Part shown: piece after piece, positions 8,368 to 16,841 of the stretch | Layout: each line of letters opens with the position of its first letter | Position numbering within the stretch: position 1 is the stretch's first letter | Source of the DNA: Planctomycetia bacterium | GTDB lineage: Bacteria > Planctomycetota > Phycisphaerae > Phycisphaerales > SM1A02 | Length of the DNA stretch: 41,530 nt | NCBI GenBank assembly: GCA_005790565.1 | Contig: SXUJ01000142.1 | Location: forward strand, 1-41,530 | Direction: 5' to 3' | Made by a program: the position numbers and the translations under genes | The notes under the pieces: generated by a model | What the model saw: only the letters and a program-made list of their open reading frames with translations | The model's database searches: none | What the model was told of the DNA's origin: nothing

Positions 8368-9600
8368 TCAGTTGCCGATGACCTTGACAGTTTCGAAATC
8401 GCCGTTCTTCACGGTGTTCACACTCATCACCTTGTTCGTGGTGTCGCCGTTTTCGTCGAAGCTCCAAGTTCCAAGTGCCCCGCTGAACCCCTTCGTGGCA
8501 GCGATTTCCTTGAGCACAGCGGAGCGAGAGAGCGAGCCGGCCTGGGCGGCGCGCTCCATCGCCGCGAGCACGACCTTAGCCGCCTCGTAACCATAGGTCG
8601 CATACGCCTCCGGCTCCATGCCGTAGAGGCGCTTGTAGTTCTCGTAGAACACCTTGCCTTGGCCACCAAGAAGTTTCGGTTCCACGCCGCCGAAAGTGAT
8701 GTAGCAACGACCTTCGAGCGCGTTGGTTCCCGCGGCTTTGATGAATGCTTCCTCAAAGCAACCATCGGGAACAATAAGTTTTACATCGACCTTCTGCGCC
8801 AACAGATCCTTCGCCAATTGCGCCGCGTTGGTCTGGGTGGTTCCGCCGTAGAAAACAACCTCCGCCTTCGACTGCTTCACCTTGGTGGCGATCGCCTTGT
8901 AATTCGCGGCCTTGGTGTCAAGGCCGTCGAACTCGACGACTTCCATTCCGAGCGCTTTCGCACTCTTGTTGAAGACATCGGCAATGCCCTTCCCGTACAA
9001 CTCCCGATCGTGGAGAATGAATACCTTGGTTGCGTTGAGGGTCTTCGCGAACTCGGCGGCAACAAACCCCTGCACATCGTCGGTGGGCACGACGCGGAAG
9101 TAATTGATCGCACCACTAGGTCGGTAGACCATGGGCTCGTTCGCTTCGCCCGTCCCGGGCTTCGTGAGACCGGGATAAGTATTCCCAGGTGAAACCATCG
9201 CGAGTCCAGCAGCGTTCAACTTCGGCATCGAGACTTTCGCCGCACCCGAGTTGTAGGTTCCGATGTACGCGACCACCATCGCATCAGCAATGCCCTTGTC
9301 CGCGTTGGCCGCCTCGATCGCAGGGTCCCAGTTCCCGCGCTGCGGGCTCGCATCGTCCCAGTCCTCGTAGAGGACTTCGACCCCGTTCACCTTGCCTCCA
9401 GCCTCCGTCAGTGCCATGCGAATGCCGTTCACCATCGCGGTGGTCTGCGCGTTGGCGCTTCCCGTGCGAGGAAGGCTCGACACAATCTTGACGCTCGAGG
9501 GGAGTAGCGGCGCGGAGGTCTGCGCCTGCACACCGCAAGCGGCGCCTGCGAGGGTGCAAGCGGTGATCGCGGTAGTCAACAGAGTGGAGTGTCGCTGCAT
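8368..9600 (-). CDS. livK: Branched-chain amino-acid-type ABC transporter substrate-binding protein
   Basis: A 410-residue exported protein of the periplasmic-binding-protein type I (Leu/Ile/Val-binding) family. It starts with a signal peptide (basic start, hydrophobic core to about residue 25, then AQTSAPLLP). The mature part opens with VKIVSSLPRTGSANAQTTAMVNGI, has YIGTYNSGAAKVSMPKLNAAG for the first lobe, NYFRVVPTDDVQGFVAAEF at the hinge, and HDRELYGKGIADVFNKSAK in the second lobe. It binds the ligand in the periplasm and delivers it to LivHM. It is the first gene of the importer; 127 bases separate it from lpxB on the same strand, with no terminator seen in between. The exact ligand is unknown. 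Confidence 0.94.
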   Translation of the reverse strand: MQRHSTLLTTAITACTLAGAACGVQAQTSAPLLPSSVKIVSSLPRTGSANAQTTAMVNGIRMALTEAGGKVNGVEVLYEDWDDASPQRGNWDPAIEAANADKGIADAMVVAYIGTYNSGAAKVSMPKLNAAGLAMVSPGNTYPGLTKPGTGEANEPMVYRPSGAINYFRVVPTDDVQGFVAAEFAKTLNATKVFILHDRELYGKGIADVFNKSAKALGMEVVEFDGLDTKAANYKAIATKVKQSKAEVVFYGGTTQTNAAQLAKDLLAQKVDVKLIVPDGCFEEAFIKAAGTNALEGRCYITFGGVEPKLLGGQGKVFYENYKRLYGMEPEAYATYGYEAAKVVLAAMERAAQAGSLSRSAVLKEIAATKGFSGALGTWSFDENGDTTNKVMSVNTVKNGDFETVKVIGN

Positions 9601-9727
9601 GGTCGCTTTCGTTGGATGATGAAGCAGGGATTCGATCGGGTATGCATGCCCAGAATCGGGTACTCGCCGCAGGCGCGATTGGTGAGTCTATCGAAATCCA
9701 GGCACGCCATCGACACCTCGCACCGCA

Positions 9728-10945
9728 TCAATTCGTGTTGCTCGGAGCGCCTGGCAAGGTCTGTGTCTGCACAATCTCATCGAGAGCGGCATTCGTGATC
9801 GAGCCGGTCTTCGCGAGGTGCTCAACGGCAAGCGACGCGAGGAGGCCGGGGTCTCGGTCGCCAAAGGAAAGCGCGACACGGCGAAGGTCGTCAGCCGCCT
9901 GCGCTCGCTTCCGCCCATCCCCAAGGAATTCGGCTGCTGCCTGCGCGATTTTCTCCGGTCCGCCGGAGTACGGGACGAACTCAGGAACGATTTCACGACC
10001 GGCGACAATGTTGGGGAGCAGGAGATAAGGCGCCTTGATAAGGAATCGTGCGCCGAGGCGGGAAAGAAGACTCGTACGGTAGACACCGACCATTGGCTTC
10101 GCCTGTCGCGCGAGATCAAGACTGACGGTGCCACTCACGGCGAGCGCAAGTTCTGACCAGTCGATTGCGCCTTCGAGGCCGCCAACCTTCACATGCACAG
10201 CGCTAGGCAATCGCTCGAACTGATCGCGAAAGAGCCGCGCCGTGGCGTCGGTTGTGCAGACGACGGTGGCGACTGCGCTGCGATGTCGGCCCAACACCAA
10301 CTCAAACGCTCGCACCAACAGCCGGGCGTTCGCTCGAATCTCGCTCGTGCGTGAGCCGGGGAGCAGCAGGATGCGCGGGCCGCCGGGTGGTAGGCCATCT
10401 CGTTCTTGCTTCACCACCTCGAGATCGAGAGGCTTGGAGAGCACAGGATGGCCCACATACTTGGCGACGAAGCCGCGCTCGCGAAACCACCGCTCTTCAA
10501 AGGGCAGCAAACACAAGAGTGCGTCGCTTGTCCGCCGAACCATTTTCGCGCGCCAGGCTCCCCACGCCCAAAGTTGCGGGGCGACCAGATTCATCACGCG
10601 GGTGCCGCGGAGCTTCAATTGCCCGGAAAGTGGGAGATTCGCGGAGGGCGAATCGACGGCGAGATGCACCACGATCTTTCGATGTTCTCCCCATCGCAGA
10701 ATCTCCTGATGAATCTTGCGCACCTCAAGCGCACGCGTCGCACCTCGGATGCCCATCACGCCATCGGTGGCAGTGTTTCCCAATAACGTTGCGCCCGCCG
10801 CCTCCATGTGGGGTCCTCCCCACGCGACGATCTCCCAGTCCGGGCATCGGCGCTTGAGCGCCTCGATCACCGGCACCGCGTGGAGATCTCCCGAAGGCTC
10901 AAACGCGGTGAGAAGAATCAGGCGACGATCGATCGAATCTGTCAT
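9728..10945 (-). CDS. lpxB: Lipid-A-disaccharide synthase
   Basis: This 405-residue protein joins UDP-2,3-diacylglucosamine and lipid X to form the lipid A disaccharide (family GT19), at the inner face of the cytoplasmic membrane. Landmarks are AFEPSGDLHA (14-23; usually AGExSGDxxG/A), WGGPHMEAAG, LVAPQLWAWG, the GHPVL motif, LLPGSRTSEIRAN, and LALAVSGTVSLDLA toward the end. It implies an LPS-bearing outer membrane. The ATG at 10945 is chosen because conserved sequence starts 8 residues later; the frame is open to 11086 but that part has no family character. It is divergent from aspS (140 bases between starts). Confidence 0.94.
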   Translation of the reverse strand: MTDSIDRRLILLTAFEPSGDLHAVPVIEALKRRCPDWEIVAWGGPHMEAAGATLLGNTATDGVMGIRGATRALEVRKIHQEILRWGEHRKIVVHLAVDSPSANLPLSGQLKLRGTRVMNLVAPQLWAWGAWRAKMVRRTSDALLCLLPFEERWFRERGFVAKYVGHPVLSKPLDLEVVKQERDGLPPGGPRILLLPGSRTSEIRANARLLVRAFELVLGRHRSAVATVVCTTDATARLFRDQFERLPSAVHVKVGGLEGAIDWSELALAVSGTVSLDLARQAKPMVGVYRTSLLSRLGARFLIKAPYLLLPNIVAGREIVPEFVPYSGGPEKIAQAAAEFLGDGRKRAQAADDLRRVALSFGDRDPGLLASLAVEHLAKTGSITNAALDEIVQTQTLPGAPSNTN

Positions 10946-11085
10946 GCGATCCGCAGGATACGGGAATTGTGCGCGCTGCGAAGATCCTGAAGGGTCTCCG
11001 TCGCAGCGCTCGCCGCCCCCAATCGCGCTACCCTGCTCCCTCTCGATCCTCTTTCCATCAAGTCTGTCCTTCACTCCATTTCCCA

Positions 11086-12885
11086 ATGCTCAAGCGCACT
11101 CATCTGTGCGGCTCGCTTCGAACGAGCCATGTCGGTCAAGAAGTCATCGTCTCTGGATGGGTCAATACCTATCGCGATCAGGGAAAGGGGCTGATCTTCT
11201 GCGACATGCGCGACCGAGAGGGACTCGTGCAGGTCGTCTTCAACCTCGAAGAGGTTCCGGAGAATGTGATTGCGGCATCGCGCGGTCTGCGTCGTGAGTA
11301 TGTCGCGAGCATCCGCGGGCGTGTGCGACCGCGCGCCGGCGGCGCGAACCCGAAGCTTGCCACCGGCGAAGTCGAAATCGTTGCCGTGGAGGTTGAGTTG
11401 CACAACGCATCCGAACCGCCACCAATCTCCATCGACGAGTACGACGCCGTTAAGACGAACGAAGAGATGCGATTGCGCTATCGATACATTGATTTGCGTC
11501 GTCCGCGCATGCAGGAGATTCTTCGTACCCGATCGCACATCACCAAGCTCGCGCGGGACTACTTTCAAGCGAACGGCTTCCTCGAGATTGAAACCCCGCT
11601 CCTCATCAAGACGACGCCCGAGGGCGCACGCGATTTCATCGTTCCCAGCCGACTCCACGAAGGTGCTTGGTACGCACTGCCGCAAAGCCCGCAGCTCTTC
11701 AAGCAGATCCTGATGGTCGCTGGATGCGATCGATACCTGCAGATTTGCAAGTGTCTACGCGACGAGGATCCGCGCGCTGACCGGCAGGCGGAGTTCACGC
11801 AGATCGACCTTGAGATGAGTTTCGTCGAACGCGAAGAGGTCATGGAAATGGTGACCGGATTCGTTCGGTTGCTCTGGAAGGAGCTCTTCCAGTACGACAT
11901 CGGGACGCTCGCTCGCATCACCTATGCCGAGTCGATGGAGCGGTACGGCATTGATCGCCCTGATACGCGCTACGGGCTCGAGATCCGCGATGTCTCCGCG
12001 ATCGCTGCGAAGACAGAGTTCGCCGTCTTCAAGGATGCGCTCGGGCTTGACCGCCGTGGCAAAAAGGGCGTCGTGAAGGCGATTCGCGTGCCTGCGCCGA
12101 ATGAGAAGCTCACGCGCAAGGTGCTCGACGGGTATAGCGAGTTTGCGAAGGGCTTCAAGGCGGGCGGCATTCCGTTCACCAAGCTTGGCGCGAATGGCTT
12201 CGAAACCGGCGTTGCGAAGTTCGTCGAACCAGTGAAGGCTGCACTCATCGAGGCGCTCGGGCTCGTGCAAGGCGATGTCGTCCTGTTCGCCGCCGATCAC
12301 TGGGACATCGCAACGAAGGTCCTCGGCGAGTTACGGCAAAAGGTTGCCCACGATCTCGCAATCATTCCCGAAGGTCGGTGGAACTTCGTCTGGGTGGTTG
12401 ACTTCCCGATGTTCGAATACGACGAGGAAGGTAAGCGCTGGGTGGCACTGCACCATCCATTCACGAGTCCAAATCCAGACCAGTTTTCGATCCTGGATTC
12501 CGATCCAGGTGCGTGCCTCAGTGCCGGATACGACCTCGTCCTCAACGGGAGCGAAGTCGCGGGCGGCTCGATTCGTATTCACAACACGCAGGTGCAAGAT
12601 CGAGTCTTCGACCTCATTGGACTCTCGAAGGCAGAAGCATCGATGAAGTTCGGATTCCTCCTCGACGCGTTGAAGTACGGAGCGCCTCCCCATGGCGGTA
12701 TCGCGTTTGGCCTCGACCGCCTTGTGATGCATGTCGTCGGCTCCGACAACATTCGGGATGTCATCGCGTTCCCCAAAACGCAGAGCGGCATGGACTTGAT
12801 GATCGGTGCACCCGGTCCGGCGGATCAGTCACAACTGGATGAAGTCCATGTGAAGAGCACTGCTGAGGTTCCCGTCGGTGGCTGA
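11086..12885 (+). CDS. aspS: Aspartyl-tRNA synthetase, bacterial type
   Basis: A 599-residue class II synthetase of the long bacterial type. The N-terminal OB-fold anticodon-binding domain is seen as GWVNTYRDQGKGLIFCDMRD. Motif 2 is in CLRDEDPRADRQAEFTQIDLEMSF, the bacterial GAD insertion lies roughly at residues 300-420 (GVVKAIRVPAPNEKL), and motif 3 is GIAFGLDRLVMHVVGSDNIR followed by DVIAFPKTQSGMDLM. It charges tRNA-Asp. The ATG at 11086 precedes the OB-fold by the usual few residues; the longer open frame from 10969 lacks homology. The gene overlaps the next start by 8 bases, so the symporter is probably co-translated. Confidence 0.97.
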   Translation: MLKRTHLCGSLRTSHVGQEVIVSGWVNTYRDQGKGLIFCDMRDREGLVQVVFNLEEVPENVIAASRGLRREYVASIRGRVRPRAGGANPKLATGEVEIVAVEVELHNASEPPPISIDEYDAVKTNEEMRLRYRYIDLRRPRMQEILRTRSHITKLARDYFQANGFLEIETPLLIKTTPEGARDFIVPSRLHEGAWYALPQSPQLFKQILMVAGCDRYLQICKCLRDEDPRADRQAEFTQIDLEMSFVEREEVMEMVTGFVRLLWKELFQYDIGTLARITYAESMERYGIDRPDTRYGLEIRDVSAIAAKTEFAVFKDALGLDRRGKKGVVKAIRVPAPNEKLTRKVLDGYSEFAKGFKAGGIPFTKLGANGFETGVAKFVEPVKAALIEALGLVQGDVVLFAADHWDIATKVLGELRQKVAHDLAIIPEGRWNFVWVVDFPMFEYDEEGKRWVALHHPFTSPNPDQFSILDSDPGACLSAGYDLVLNGSEVAGGSIRIHNTQVQDRVFDLIGLSKAEASMKFGFLLDALKYGAPPHGGIAFGLDRLVMHVVGSDNIRDVIAFPKTQSGMDLMIGAPGPADQSQLDEVHVKSTAEVPVGG

Positions 12886-14191
12886 CCACCGAAGGATCCA
12901 GACTGCGCTCATTCTCCTCGCGCTCGCGCTAGGCATTGTGGTTGGGGAACTGTTGTTTCGCAGTCAAGGCGCGCTTCCAGCGGAGTCCGCCTGGATGTTC
13001 ACGGGAAATCTACTGCTGCTGCGACCGCTGCAGATGATCGTGATTCCGATGGTCATCGTCGCCGTGGTCCATGGCATCGCGTCCATCGGTGATCCCAAAC
13101 AACTCGGAAGACTGGGACTGCTCGTGGCAGGCTTCTACCTCGGCTGCATGTTGTGCGCGGCCACGCTCGGCACAGTCCTTGTCGAAACGATTCGCCCGGG
13201 CGACGGAGTTCCGGCAGAAGTCAGCGCCCAGTTACTCGCGGGCGGCGAAACCGCATACCAAAGTGACGCCGCACGCCTCGCGACCTTGACGGCTAACGAA
13301 TCCACCGGTGTTCTCGGCGCATTCAAGAGCATCCTCCAACAACTGCTGCCGAAGTCGCCCATCGGCGAAGCGGCTGCAGGCAACACCATCGGCGTCATCG
13401 TGTTCTCGATCCTGCTTGGCCTAGGCCTCGCATCCGGCGGGGCTCGCGCGCAGCGCGCGAGAGAGGTTGTGGAAGGACTCTTTCACGCGATGCTCTGCGT
13501 GATCCAGTGGCTTCTTTGGATGATGCCAATCGGCCTGTTCTGCTTCCTCGTCGGCATCGTGGGCCGAGTGGGACTCGCAAGCGTCGCTGGGCCGGTTGGT
13601 GCCTACATGCTGACGGTGCTGCTCGGACTCGCGATCCATGGATTCCTCGTCCTTCCGCTGCTGACCTGCTTCTTTGCTCGAACGAACGGGTGGTCATTCA
13701 TGTGGAATGTGCGAAGGGCGCTGTTCACTGGGTTCGCGACGAGCTCTTCGAACGCCACGCTTCCGGTCACCGTGCGCGAATGCACCGGCGCCGGAGGCTG
13801 CTCCAGCCGCGCGACGAACTTCGTCATTCCACTGGGCGCAACGCTGAACCTCGACGGGACCGCGCTCTACGAAGCGGTTGCTGCACTCTTCCTTTTTCAG
13901 TTGTGTGGAGTCGATCTGACGACGACTGACCTCGTCATCGCGGTGTTGACTGCAACGCTTGCTGCAATTGGGGCAGCGGGAATTCCATCCGCAGGACTTG
14001 TCACCCTCGTCATCGTCGTCACGGCGGTGAACGCAAGCCTCGAAGGGAGAGGCGTGGCACGAATTCCGGTCACGGCGATCGGCATCATTATCGGCGTCGA
14101 TCGATTGCTCGACATGGCGCGAACCACCGTCAATGTCTGGGGTGATTGCGTGGGCGCAAAGATCGTGACGCGCCTCGAACGCACGCCGTGA
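12878..14191 (+). CDS. Dicarboxylate/amino acid:cation symporter (DAACS, GltP/DctA family)
   Basis: This 437-residue inner-membrane carrier has the family's diagnostic segments: LLLLRPLQMIVIPMVIVAVV near the N-terminus, the Ser-rich hairpin FATSSSNATLPVTV, the cation/substrate site NLDGTALYEAVAALFL, GAAGIPSAGLVTL in the second hairpin, and DRLLDMARTTVNVWGD in the last segment. It couples uptake of glutamate, aspartate or C4-dicarboxylates to Na+ or H+. The usual NMDG is NLDG here. A long polar loop (about residues 108-165) contains EVSAQLLAGGETAYQSD. Translation starts with GTG at 12878 inside the aspS end, with GAGG about 10 bases upstream. It converges with trxB, 7 bases apart. Confidence 0.94.
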   Translation: MADHRRIQTALILLALALGIVVGELLFRSQGALPAESAWMFTGNLLLLRPLQMIVIPMVIVAVVHGIASIGDPKQLGRLGLLVAGFYLGCMLCAATLGTVLVETIRPGDGVPAEVSAQLLAGGETAYQSDAARLATLTANESTGVLGAFKSILQQLLPKSPIGEAAAGNTIGVIVFSILLGLGLASGGARAQRAREVVEGLFHAMLCVIQWLLWMMPIGLFCFLVGIVGRVGLASVAGPVGAYMLTVLLGLAIHGFLVLPLLTCFFARTNGWSFMWNVRRALFTGFATSSSNATLPVTVRECTGAGGCSSRATNFVIPLGATLNLDGTALYEAVAALFLFQLCGVDLTTTDLVIAVLTATLAAIGAAGIPSAGLVTLVIVVTAVNASLEGRGVARIPVTAIGIIIGVDRLLDMARTTVNVWGDCVGAKIVTRLERTP

Positions 14192-14198
14192 AGCATCG

Positions 14199-15185
14199 CT
14201 AGTGCAAATCGTGGGAGGCGAGGTAACGCTCGCAATCGATCGCGGCTTGGCAGCCCATGCCCGCCGCGCTCACCGCTTGTCGGTAGTGCGCGTCCGCGAC
14301 ATCGCCGGCCGCGAACACTCCAGTGAGATTCGTTTCGCTGGATCGGGTTCGCAGGTGGATGTACCCCTTTTCGTCCAGTTCGACCCCACTATCCTTGAGA
14401 AACTTCGTCGCGGGAGAGTGCCCGATCGCAACGAACAGCCCCGCGACGCTCACCGTCGATCGAGCCTTCGTGACAGTGTTCTCAATCTCAATCGACTCAA
14501 TCTTGTGCTCGCCCTTCACATCCACCACCGTTGTGTTCCAGAGCACCTCGACCTTCGGATGCGCGAGCACCCGAGCTTGCATCGCGCGCGAGGCGCGAAA
14601 ACTGTCGCGGCGGTGAATGATGTACACCTTCGACGCAAACTTCGTGAGGTAACTCGCCTCTTCCATCGCGGTATCGCCGCCTCCCACAACCGCGAGCACC
14701 TTGTTGCGGTACACCGGAAGCGCGCCATCGCACACCGCACACGCGCTCACACCACCACCGCTCTGCGCGAGGCGAAGTTCGTTGGGGCAGCCAATCCAGT
14801 TCGCTGTTGCACCGGTAGCGATGATGACGCTATGGGTTTCGACCACCTTCCCATCGCAAAGAGTCAAGCGCATTGGCTTCGCGTAAAAATCACACTGCAC
14901 GACATCGTTGTCGAGAATGCGTGTTTCGAATCGCACCGCCTGCTCGCGAAACTTATCCATCATCTCGGGGCCGGAAACACCATGCGGAAACCCCGGATAG
15001 TTTTCGACTTCCGTGGTCAGCATGAGTTGACCACCCGGAAGCACCGGCGCGGGAGTTGATGCGGGAATGCCAATGATGGCCAACGGGTTTAGGTTCGCAC
15101 GAGCGGCATAAATCGCGGCGGTCCACCCAGCGGGTCCCGAACCGATGATCACAACCCTCTCGGTCGATCCCGCGGTCGCAGTCAC
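14199..15185 (-). CDS. trxB: Thioredoxin-disulfide reductase
   Basis: A 328-residue low-molecular-weight flavoprotein that passes electrons from NADPH through FAD to thioredoxin. The FAD site GSGPAGWTAAIYAARA (15-30), the redox pair CAVC (Cys149, Cys152), the NADPH site VVGGGDTAMEEA and the late FAD motif VFAAGDVADAHYRQAVSAAG are all present. Length is as usual. The GTG start at 15185 overlaps the stop of the upstream exported-protein gene as GTGA, so its translation is likely coupled to it. No thioredoxin gene lies in the window. Confidence 0.96.
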   Translation of the reverse strand: MTATAGSTERVVIIGSGPAGWTAAIYAARANLNPLAIIGIPASTPAPVLPGGQLMLTTEVENYPGFPHGVSGPEMMDKFREQAVRFETRILDNDVVQCDFYAKPMRLTLCDGKVVETHSVIIATGATANWIGCPNELRLAQSGGGVSACAVCDGALPVYRNKVLAVVGGGDTAMEEASYLTKFASKVYIIHRRDSFRASRAMQARVLAHPKVEVLWNTTVVDVKGEHKIESIEIENTVTKARSTVSVAGLFVAIGHSPATKFLKDSGVELDEKGYIHLRTRSSETNLTGVFAAGDVADAHYRQAVSAAGMGCQAAIDCERYLASHDLH

Positions 15186-16696
15186 TGCCCTACTCCCGCA
15201 CTTCGCGCGGGCGACTCCCCTTCGCCGTCGCCACGGGAGAGCGCGCGAAGCGCCGGCCAGAGGACGAAGTCATCGGCAGCGCCACCGGCCGCGTGCTTGG
15301 AGTATCCACTTGGTTCGTGGTCATCATTCCGCGCAAAGAGGATGCAACCCTTCACTTCCACGCGACCAAACTCACTGTCGACAAACTTGGGGGAAGGAAG
15401 CGCGCGATAGATCAAGTGGCCATACTTCGCGTCGTAGGGGTCAAAGTCGAAACGCTTTGGAATGTAGACGGCGTATGCCTTCTCAACATCGTTGGGCCAA
15501 TCTCCAAACTGACTTCGATAGGAGCACAGACCGGCCGCAAGCACGGTGCCGTTCTGCTCCGCCACGACTCGCCGACGCAACGCGAAGAGGGACTCGATGT
15601 CCTTCACCGCAAGCGCAACGGCCGCGTAGCGCACGATGTTGAGCCGCGACATCTCCGTCGGCACGCCCATGATCGGGTCGTACTGTCGAAGGCGCCACCG
15701 ACGCCACCAGTTGTCGTAGATGCCTTTCAACTTCGCCTCGGAAGCGTCGAGCGATCCGTGCACTCCGGCAATCATTTCCCAATGCTTGCTCGAACCAAAC
15801 TGCGTCAGCGGCTCGTCGAGCGATTGCAATTGACTGAAGACCGCAGCGAATCTCTGAAGGTCGGGCTGGCCCTCGGAATCGAAAACCTCCGCGATCAAAG
15901 CCTCGGCGACGATGCGATCCCCCTCGGGCATTTCAAGTCGCTTCAATCGTTCGTTGTCCGCGGCCTTGAGATAGGAATACTCCTTCGTCGCAAGTTTGCG
16001 AGTCAGGTCGCCGGAGAGCTTGGTGTGGTAACGCCAGAGGATGTCGCGGTGGACACTCAGACTGTCGGCAAGCAAGGTCATGGCGGCGACCTTCTCTGCG
16101 AACATGGCACAGTCGCAGGCCTGTCGAAGGACGCGCAAGTGCGCGATGCCCACGCTAAACGCTGAGTCAAACTCGCCCGCTTCACAGGATCGGTACATGT
16201 CCGCAACGACCAGTGCGCTCATCGTGCGGAGCGCTTGGAGATACGGAAACGAAACCTTACGAAGTTCGCCATCCGTGCCCACAAGGGCAACGAGTCCGTG
16301 CTCGACGAAGCGAGGGTCCACGCCTTCAGTGCCGTACGGAACGCCGAGCACCTGTGCGTTCTGCACTTCACCAATCACCTTCAGGAATGCTTGGTTGGAC
16401 GATGCCCACTTCGACACCGCGTCCCAATCGTCCATCCCGGGCCAAATCGTCGTGAGGTTGAAGTCATCACTGATGGGCTGTGGCGAGGGTGTGACATCGA
16501 GGTACGCCTCGAACAACTTGGGAGCGCTCTTCCCCGCTGCGGCCACGCGCGAATTGGGCTCATTCAGTTTCGCGAGCACCGCTGCAACATCTGTTTCGGT
16601 CGCCGACGCGGGCGCTGCAACGAGCAGCCCAAGGAGAGTGGCCGAGCGAAGCCGTCGCGTCACTGCGGAGATGGTTGGATGGAGGTTCACAAGCAT
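15182..16696 (-). CDS. Unknown exported protein coupled to trxB
   Basis: I do not recognise a family. The 504-residue protein has a signal peptide (LRSATLLGLLVAAPASA, predicted cut after about residue 32). The mature part is mostly helical by eye: DWDAVSKWASSNQAFLKVIGE, FPYLQALRTMSALVVADMY, then a Trp-rich segment YDNWWRRWRLRQYDPIMG around the centre. Near the end it has an AAGLCSYRSQFGDWPNDVE stretch, a YxxDPYD-like patch (PKRFDFDPYDAKYG), and ADDFVLWPALRALSRGDGE. Such endings are familiar to me from long uncharacterised planctomycete proteins. The ATG at 16696 is chosen for the signal peptide; the frame is open upstream into purD and has no sense there. It overlaps trxB by the GTGA junction. 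Confidence 0.75.
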   Translation of the reverse strand: MLVNLHPTISAVTRRLRSATLLGLLVAAPASATETDVAAVLAKLNEPNSRVAAAGKSAPKLFEAYLDVTPSPQPISDDFNLTTIWPGMDDWDAVSKWASSNQAFLKVIGEVQNAQVLGVPYGTEGVDPRFVEHGLVALVGTDGELRKVSFPYLQALRTMSALVVADMYRSCEAGEFDSAFSVGIAHLRVLRQACDCAMFAEKVAAMTLLADSLSVHRDILWRYHTKLSGDLTRKLATKEYSYLKAADNERLKRLEMPEGDRIVAEALIAEVFDSEGQPDLQRFAAVFSQLQSLDEPLTQFGSSKHWEMIAGVHGSLDASEAKLKGIYDNWWRRWRLRQYDPIMGVPTEMSRLNIVRYAAVALAVKDIESLFALRRRVVAEQNGTVLAAGLCSYRSQFGDWPNDVEKAYAVYIPKRFDFDPYDAKYGHLIYRALPSPKFVDSEFGRVEVKGCILFARNDDHEPSGYSKHAAGGAADDFVLWPALRALSRGDGEGESPARSAGVGQ

Positions 16697-16841
16697 GGGG
16701 CAGTAGATCCAGAAGTCAAGAGAACTTGGTCGGCACGATGGATTCGCGCACGCTGATGGACATACCAATGTATCGCGATCGCGGCTCCCGTACACTCCCA
16801 ACCCTCTTTCGCATCCCGCCGCATTCAGGAACACTTCGCCC

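Noticed and set aside
10969-11085. Upstream extension of aspS
   Set aside because: The frame is open for 39 extra codons, but they are Arg/Ser/Pro-rich without family similarity, and the OB-fold begins just after the ATG at 11086.
14202-15059. A 285-codon plus-strand open frame opposite trxB
   Set aside because: It is antisense to a certain thioredoxin reductase gene and has shadow-like composition.
15293-16165. A 290-codon plus-strand open frame opposite the exported unknown protein
   Set aside because: The minus-strand frame has a signal peptide and a coupled junction with trxB; the plus-strand frame has neither domain nor start context.
16774-16783. Palindrome CGCGATCGCG, resembling the cyanobacterial HIP1 octamer
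   Set aside because: It is a single copy in GC-rich DNA, and nothing else points to cyanobacteria.
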